Assembly (NCBI GenBank): GCA_001662425.1
Contig: BDDC01000018.1
Coordinates: forward strand, 20,279 to 84,278
Direction of reading: 5' to 3'
Length of the DNA: 64,000 bases
DNA from: Chlamydomonas sphaeroides
Lineage: Eukaryota; Chlorophyta; Chlorophyceae; Chlamydomonadales; Chlamydomonadaceae
The notes beneath the pieces are model-generated. The model saw nothing but the letters and a program-made list of their open reading frames with translations. It was not told the DNA's origin and did not search any database. Shown here piece after piece: positions 61,301-64,000 of this stretch (position 1 is its first letter; the number at the start of each line of letters is the position of its first letter). Both the position numbers and the translations under genes were made by a program.

Positions 61301-63625
61301 GGCGGACATGAGCGACAGCGCGGCGGCGCAGGTGGCGGCGTCGTGGGCTGCGGCGGCGGCGCGGCCGGTGGCCACGGCGTGCCTGAATATGTCCTGCAGG
61401 AAGTGCTCCTGAGGCGGGATGGCAGGCGGGGACGGCTCGCGGTGTGATGTGAGCAGCACGCACGGTCTCCGTGCCGACCTGTGGCGGCTCTTGTTGCGGC
61501 GGCGGCAGAGCTGGCGCGACCTGCCTGCAACGGGCCTACGGACCTACAACCGCCATAACGCCCTAACGGAACGCAACGGAACGCAACGGAACGCAACGGA
61601 ACGCAACGGAACGCAACGGACCTACAGCCGCCCTACGCCACCCCGGCCCCGGCCCCGGCCCCGGCCCCGGCCCCGGCCCCGGCCCCGGCCCCGGCCCCGG
61701 CCCCGGCCCCGGCCCGTACCTGCAGGTCAGCGGCGCACTTGGCGTGGTACTCGAGCGGCAGGCCCAGCGGCGAGGCACTGGCCACCGCAAACTCGCCAAC
61801 GACTGCCTGAGGTGCATGCGCCGGGACGAGAGGTGTTGCCGGGCGGGGCTGCGGCCCTCCGCGCCACCTTATGGCCGCCCTCCACACGCGCACCCGCTGG
61901 CCTTGACGCGTCCTCAGGGCCCTGCGTTGGCCGCGCCAGCTCTGGCCCTCCAGCCCCCAGTCGGCCCACACCGCTGCCCTGTGCCTCAGCCCCACCTCGA
62001 GGATCTGCAGGCCCACGCGCTGCGCCGCCGCCGTGCCGGCGGCGTCTGGCCCTCCGCCGGCTGTGGCCGCCTGCGGGCAGCGCCGGAGGGCGGCCGGTTG
62101 CGGGACTCGAACCCGGCACAGCGCACCTTGTAGGCCGCAGCCCCGACTTGAGGGATGGCCACAGGCGGCCTGCCCCGACCCGCCAACGGTGAGCAGGATG
62201 CAACCAGTGGTGCCTCCGTGCCCGCACACGCTCCGGTGCCTGCCCTGCCGCCGCACCTGCAGCTGCTGGAAGAAGCCCGCCCTGGCTGCCGGCCCGCTGC
62301 CCTCGCCCGGCTCCAGCCAGCCGCGCTTCAGCAGCACCGCCAGCGCCGACACCAGCGATGACCGCACCACCTGCGGCAGCAAGCAAGGAAGTGCAGGGCA
62401 GGGCAGGGGGGCGGTCGGGTTGGGGTTCCAACTCGGCAGCCAGGCGTCCACCCTCCGCTGATGCCCGCGACCCAGCAGCGCCCCCATCCCACCCTCCATG
62501 TGCAAGCCCGGGGCCGCCGGGCCCCATGGAACGGCACACCCGTGCAGGCTCCCACCAGCCTCCTGCCCTGCACAAGGGACCTACAGAAGCCCCAGTCCGC
62601 CGCCCCGCTCGGAGCTGTATCGCCCCTGCCGCCCGCTCCAGCAGCGCCCCTCCCGCCCGCTCCAGCAGCGCCCCTCCCGCCCGCTCCAGCAGCGCCCCTG
62701 CCGCCGCCAGAATCATCAGCGCCCTTTCCCGGCACCTGCAGGTTCGGGTCTGCCGCGGCCGCCACCGTGTAGGCCAGCAGGTAGGACTGCAGCGCGGCTC
62801 GGTCCCCGGGGCCCAGCAAGGCAAAGTCGCGGACCACCGACTCGCGCAGCGCGGCGGCGGCGTGGAAGCTGGAGGGCGGTGAGGATGGGGAGGGGGATCG
62901 GAGGGGAGGGTGGGGAAGGGCGAGCAGGGAGCTGTATGAGCCCCGCACCGACGCTTTCCCCACGCCATCTGCCCTGGCCTGTGCCGGCCGCAGCGCTGCA
63001 GTTTCTGCCAAGCCGGGATGAGAGCCCCCTCAACCCGTGTCCGAGCCTCCGCGTGCTGTCTGGCCGACGGCCCACTCCTTGCAGCCCGGGCCGTGGACTC
63101 CGCTGCCCGCACCGTGCATCCGGGGAGTGGGAGCGATCGAGGATGTGTCGCGCCACCTGCAGCACCCCCGTCGAGGAGCGGAAGGCCAGCAGCACGGAGG
63201 AGGCGGCTGCGGCGGTGGCCGGGACCTGCGATGGCGGTGTTCGGTGATGGGTGGGTTGGGGAGGTCAGGGTCAGGGTCAGGGTCAGGGTCAGGGTCAGGG
63301 TCAGGGTCAGGGTCAGGGTCAGGGTCAGGGTCAGGGGCGGGGTTGCAGCAAGGGTTACGGGGCTGCGGGCGAGGGTGCAGTGCAGTGCAGAGCAGAGCAG
63401 GCGGCTTGAAGCGCAGCGTCCCCGTGGGCGCGAGCAATGTGGCACCATCAGGGTGGGACAGAGCAGCATGCGCGTCGGGTGCACGACCGCCGGGGGTGAG
63501 AACCTGGGGGAGCCGGGTTGCGTGCAACGCGGAAGGTTGCTGGAGGCTCAGGGGCTACCGAGGCGGCGCACCTTGAACTCCTCACATGCCCGCTCCACAG
63601 CCGCCTGTGCAGCGTCAAGGTCCAT
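52337..63625 (-). CDS. XPO4: Exportin-4, nuclear export receptor
   Basis: Importin-beta-family receptor; in animals it exports eIF5A and Smad3 with RanGTP. Twenty-eight exons run from MDLDAAQAAVERACEEFK (63625-63572) to LSRRAFRERLCGVVAELRGL (52558-52337). The visible coding length is 3,990 bp, 1,329 residues, against 1,151 in human (from memory). Family marks: FHAAAALRESVVRDFALLGP and SYLLAYT (HEAT repeat near the N-terminus), SSLVSALAVLLKRGWLE, QRVGLQILEAVVGEFA with LPLEYHAKC, EHFLQDIF with AWDFRRCSLG, a long Ala-rich HEAT array, and SMSRWADTYLLPEE. Exons 5' to 3': 63225-63113, 62868-62736, 62370-62257, 62070-61996, 61806-61720, 61408-61012, 60776-60626, 60349-60214, 60069-59977, gap, 58938-58756, 58449-58321, 58162-58036, 57863-57716, 57126-56919, 56660-56499, then eleven short exons to 52750. 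Phases stay intact across the N gap, which may still hide an in-phase exon. The KRRPAGAGRAKRPRED stretch (54683-54791) is an unusual basic insert. Confidence 0.88.
55681..55840. repeat. About 41-bp minisatellite, 3.5 copies
   Basis: Units centred on CCACAACCCAGCACTGCCCA then ACACTGTCCC, with drift between copies, in an exportin-4 intron. Confidence 0.85.
57325..57607 (-). repeat. Dispersed intronic repeat, copies B and C
   Basis: Two copies of the core (minus-strand reading ATTCACACGGCGACACATCC then TCTTGCC, and GTTCACACGGCAACACATCC) lie about 220 bp apart in one exportin-4 intron, both in the sense direction of the gene. Confidence 0.8.
58570..58735 (+). repeat. Dispersed intronic repeat, copy D
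   Basis: Extended copy of about 130 bp that matches copy E through GGGGCGGGGTCGGAATGCG, GACCTGCGGGA, CGCTCGCCTTCGGCGGCGT and the CACACGGCAACACA core. It lies in an exportin-4 intron, antisense to the gene. Confidence 0.85.
59350..59412. repeat. (CCCTG)n tract bordering the assembly gap
   Basis: About twelve CCCTG units run directly into the run of N, so the gap was probably caused by this repeat. Confidence 0.95.
59413..59828. other. Assembly gap (run of N)
   Basis: 416 unresolved bases inside an exportin-4 intron. Flanks are a pentamer repeat on the left and dispersed repeat copy E on the right. Reading frames drawn across it are artefacts. Confidence 1.
59838..59970 (+). repeat. Dispersed intronic repeat, copy E
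   Basis: Extended copy closely matching copy D, starting just after the gap and ending just before the exon at 59977. It is antisense to exportin-4. Confidence 0.85.
61566..61620. repeat. Decamer (ACGGAACGCA)n
   Basis: Five and a half perfect copies in an exportin-4 intron, 20 bp from the GGCCCC tract. Confidence 0.95.
61641..61715. repeat. Hexanucleotide (CCCCGG)n, 12 or more copies
   Basis: 75 bp of uninterrupted repeat. On the coding strand of exportin-4 it reads as GGGGCC units and begins about 5 nt after a splice donor. Confidence 0.95.
62620..62700. repeat. 24-bp tandem repeat, 3 copies
   Basis: Units made of CGCCCGCTCCAGCAGCGCCC plus CTCC, in the exportin-4 intron before the exon at 62370. 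Confidence 0.9.
63265..63336. repeat. (TCAGGG)12 hexamer, telomere-variant-like
   Basis: Exactly twelve perfect TCAGGG units in the first intron of exportin-4. Confidence 0.97.
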
Positions 63626-64000
63626 CCTTGCGATCTAGCGCTGGAATGGGCCGGCTAGCGCGATGCTCGCACCGCCATCGTTCGATCAGCGTCAGCGTCC
63701 GCCCCAGCTCACGGATAGCCTTATTGGACAACCCAACGCTCTAATTTGCAAGGTCGGTCAATGGGTGATGTTTCGACGTGCCGCGTGTGGAAGGAGCTAG
63801 TGACACTTCAGTTGGCGGTGCGCAGCAGCTGCAAAGCATGTCAACAAGCTGATCTACAACGAAATGTGCATTGCAGGTAGGTCTCGGCTGGCCTGTCTGT
63901 GTCAGAAGCGCGGGTGAGTTCGCGCGCACCAAAGCAGCTCTGCCTCCAAAGCTCTGCACTGCTTACCTCCAAGTCCAACATCCGCTCATACATGCCTTGA
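63626..64000. promoter_or_regulatory. Upstream region of exportin-4
   Basis: 375 bp before the exportin-4 ATG to the window edge, presumed promoter and 5' leader. No TATA box, repeat or other gene is evident. Confidence 0.45.

Noticed and set aside
62090..62135. tRNA-like B box (minus strand GGGTTCGAGTCCCGC)
   Set aside because: The T-arm resembles a tRNA, but one stem pair fails and I find no matching acceptor or anticodon arm upstream. It lies in an exportin-4 intron next to an exon and is probably chance in GC-rich sequence or a tRNA fragment.
63265..63336. Chromosome end marked by telomere-like repeats
   Set aside because: The array is inside the first intron of exportin-4, with its first exon on the far side, so it is internal.

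Overview
The window is nuclear DNA from a GC-rich green alga (Chlorophyta). Evidence for this is strong GC bias, genes cut into many short exons by GT-AG introns of roughly 60-600 bp, TGTAA-type polyadenylation signals after some genes, plant- and alga-type proteins including one with a chloroplast-transit-like start, and introns full of micro- and minisatellites. There are no operons, ribosome binding sites, CRISPR arrays or phage genes. Gene models were built by hand, joining exons only where splice sites and reading phase agree. Eight of the ten models add up to whole codons from start to stop. One model is cut by the window edge and one is a weak ORF.

Layout from left to right: (1) 1-3908 (+), the 3' part of a Gly/Gln-rich, acidic-tailed protein of unknown function. 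(2) 4404-10321 (+), an organic-cation-transporter-like MFS carrier with a very large central loop. (3) 11580-14293 (-), an RNFT-type membrane RING ubiquitin ligase, convergent with the transporter. (4) 14811-20992 (-), a signal-peptide-bearing single-pass surface protein with alternating EGF-like and PPC-like modules. (5) 21409-36228 (+), an about 3,670-residue protein with N-terminal leucine-rich repeats, long coiled coils and a block of SFI1-type centrin-binding repeats, a likely centriole/basal-body component; it shares a 416-bp divergent promoter region with gene 4. (6) 38208-41008 (+), a conserved plant/algal protein of unknown function. (7) 41508-44832 (+), a chloroplast-targeted PDZ-like protein with a C-terminal membrane span. 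(8) 46476-49851 (-), a RING-FYVE-SYLF protein, probably endosomal. (9) 50954-51502 (+), a doubtful ORF. (10) 52337-63625 (-), exportin-4, interrupted by a 416-bp run of N. The rest is intergenic sequence and repeats.

The genes do not form one pathway. Recurring themes are ubiquitin/endomembrane quality control (RNFT-like ligase; RING-FYVE-SYLF) and transport (OCT carrier; exportin-4).

The most notable observations are: the RING-FYVE-SYLF fusion; the LRR/coiled-coil/SFI1 giant; a repeated pattern in which an exon edge together with its splice site is duplicated inside the neighbouring intron (at least seven cases in five genes); a small dispersed repeat family confined to introns; and an about 150-bp element present in opposite orientations 13 kb apart, each copy ending at an ATG.
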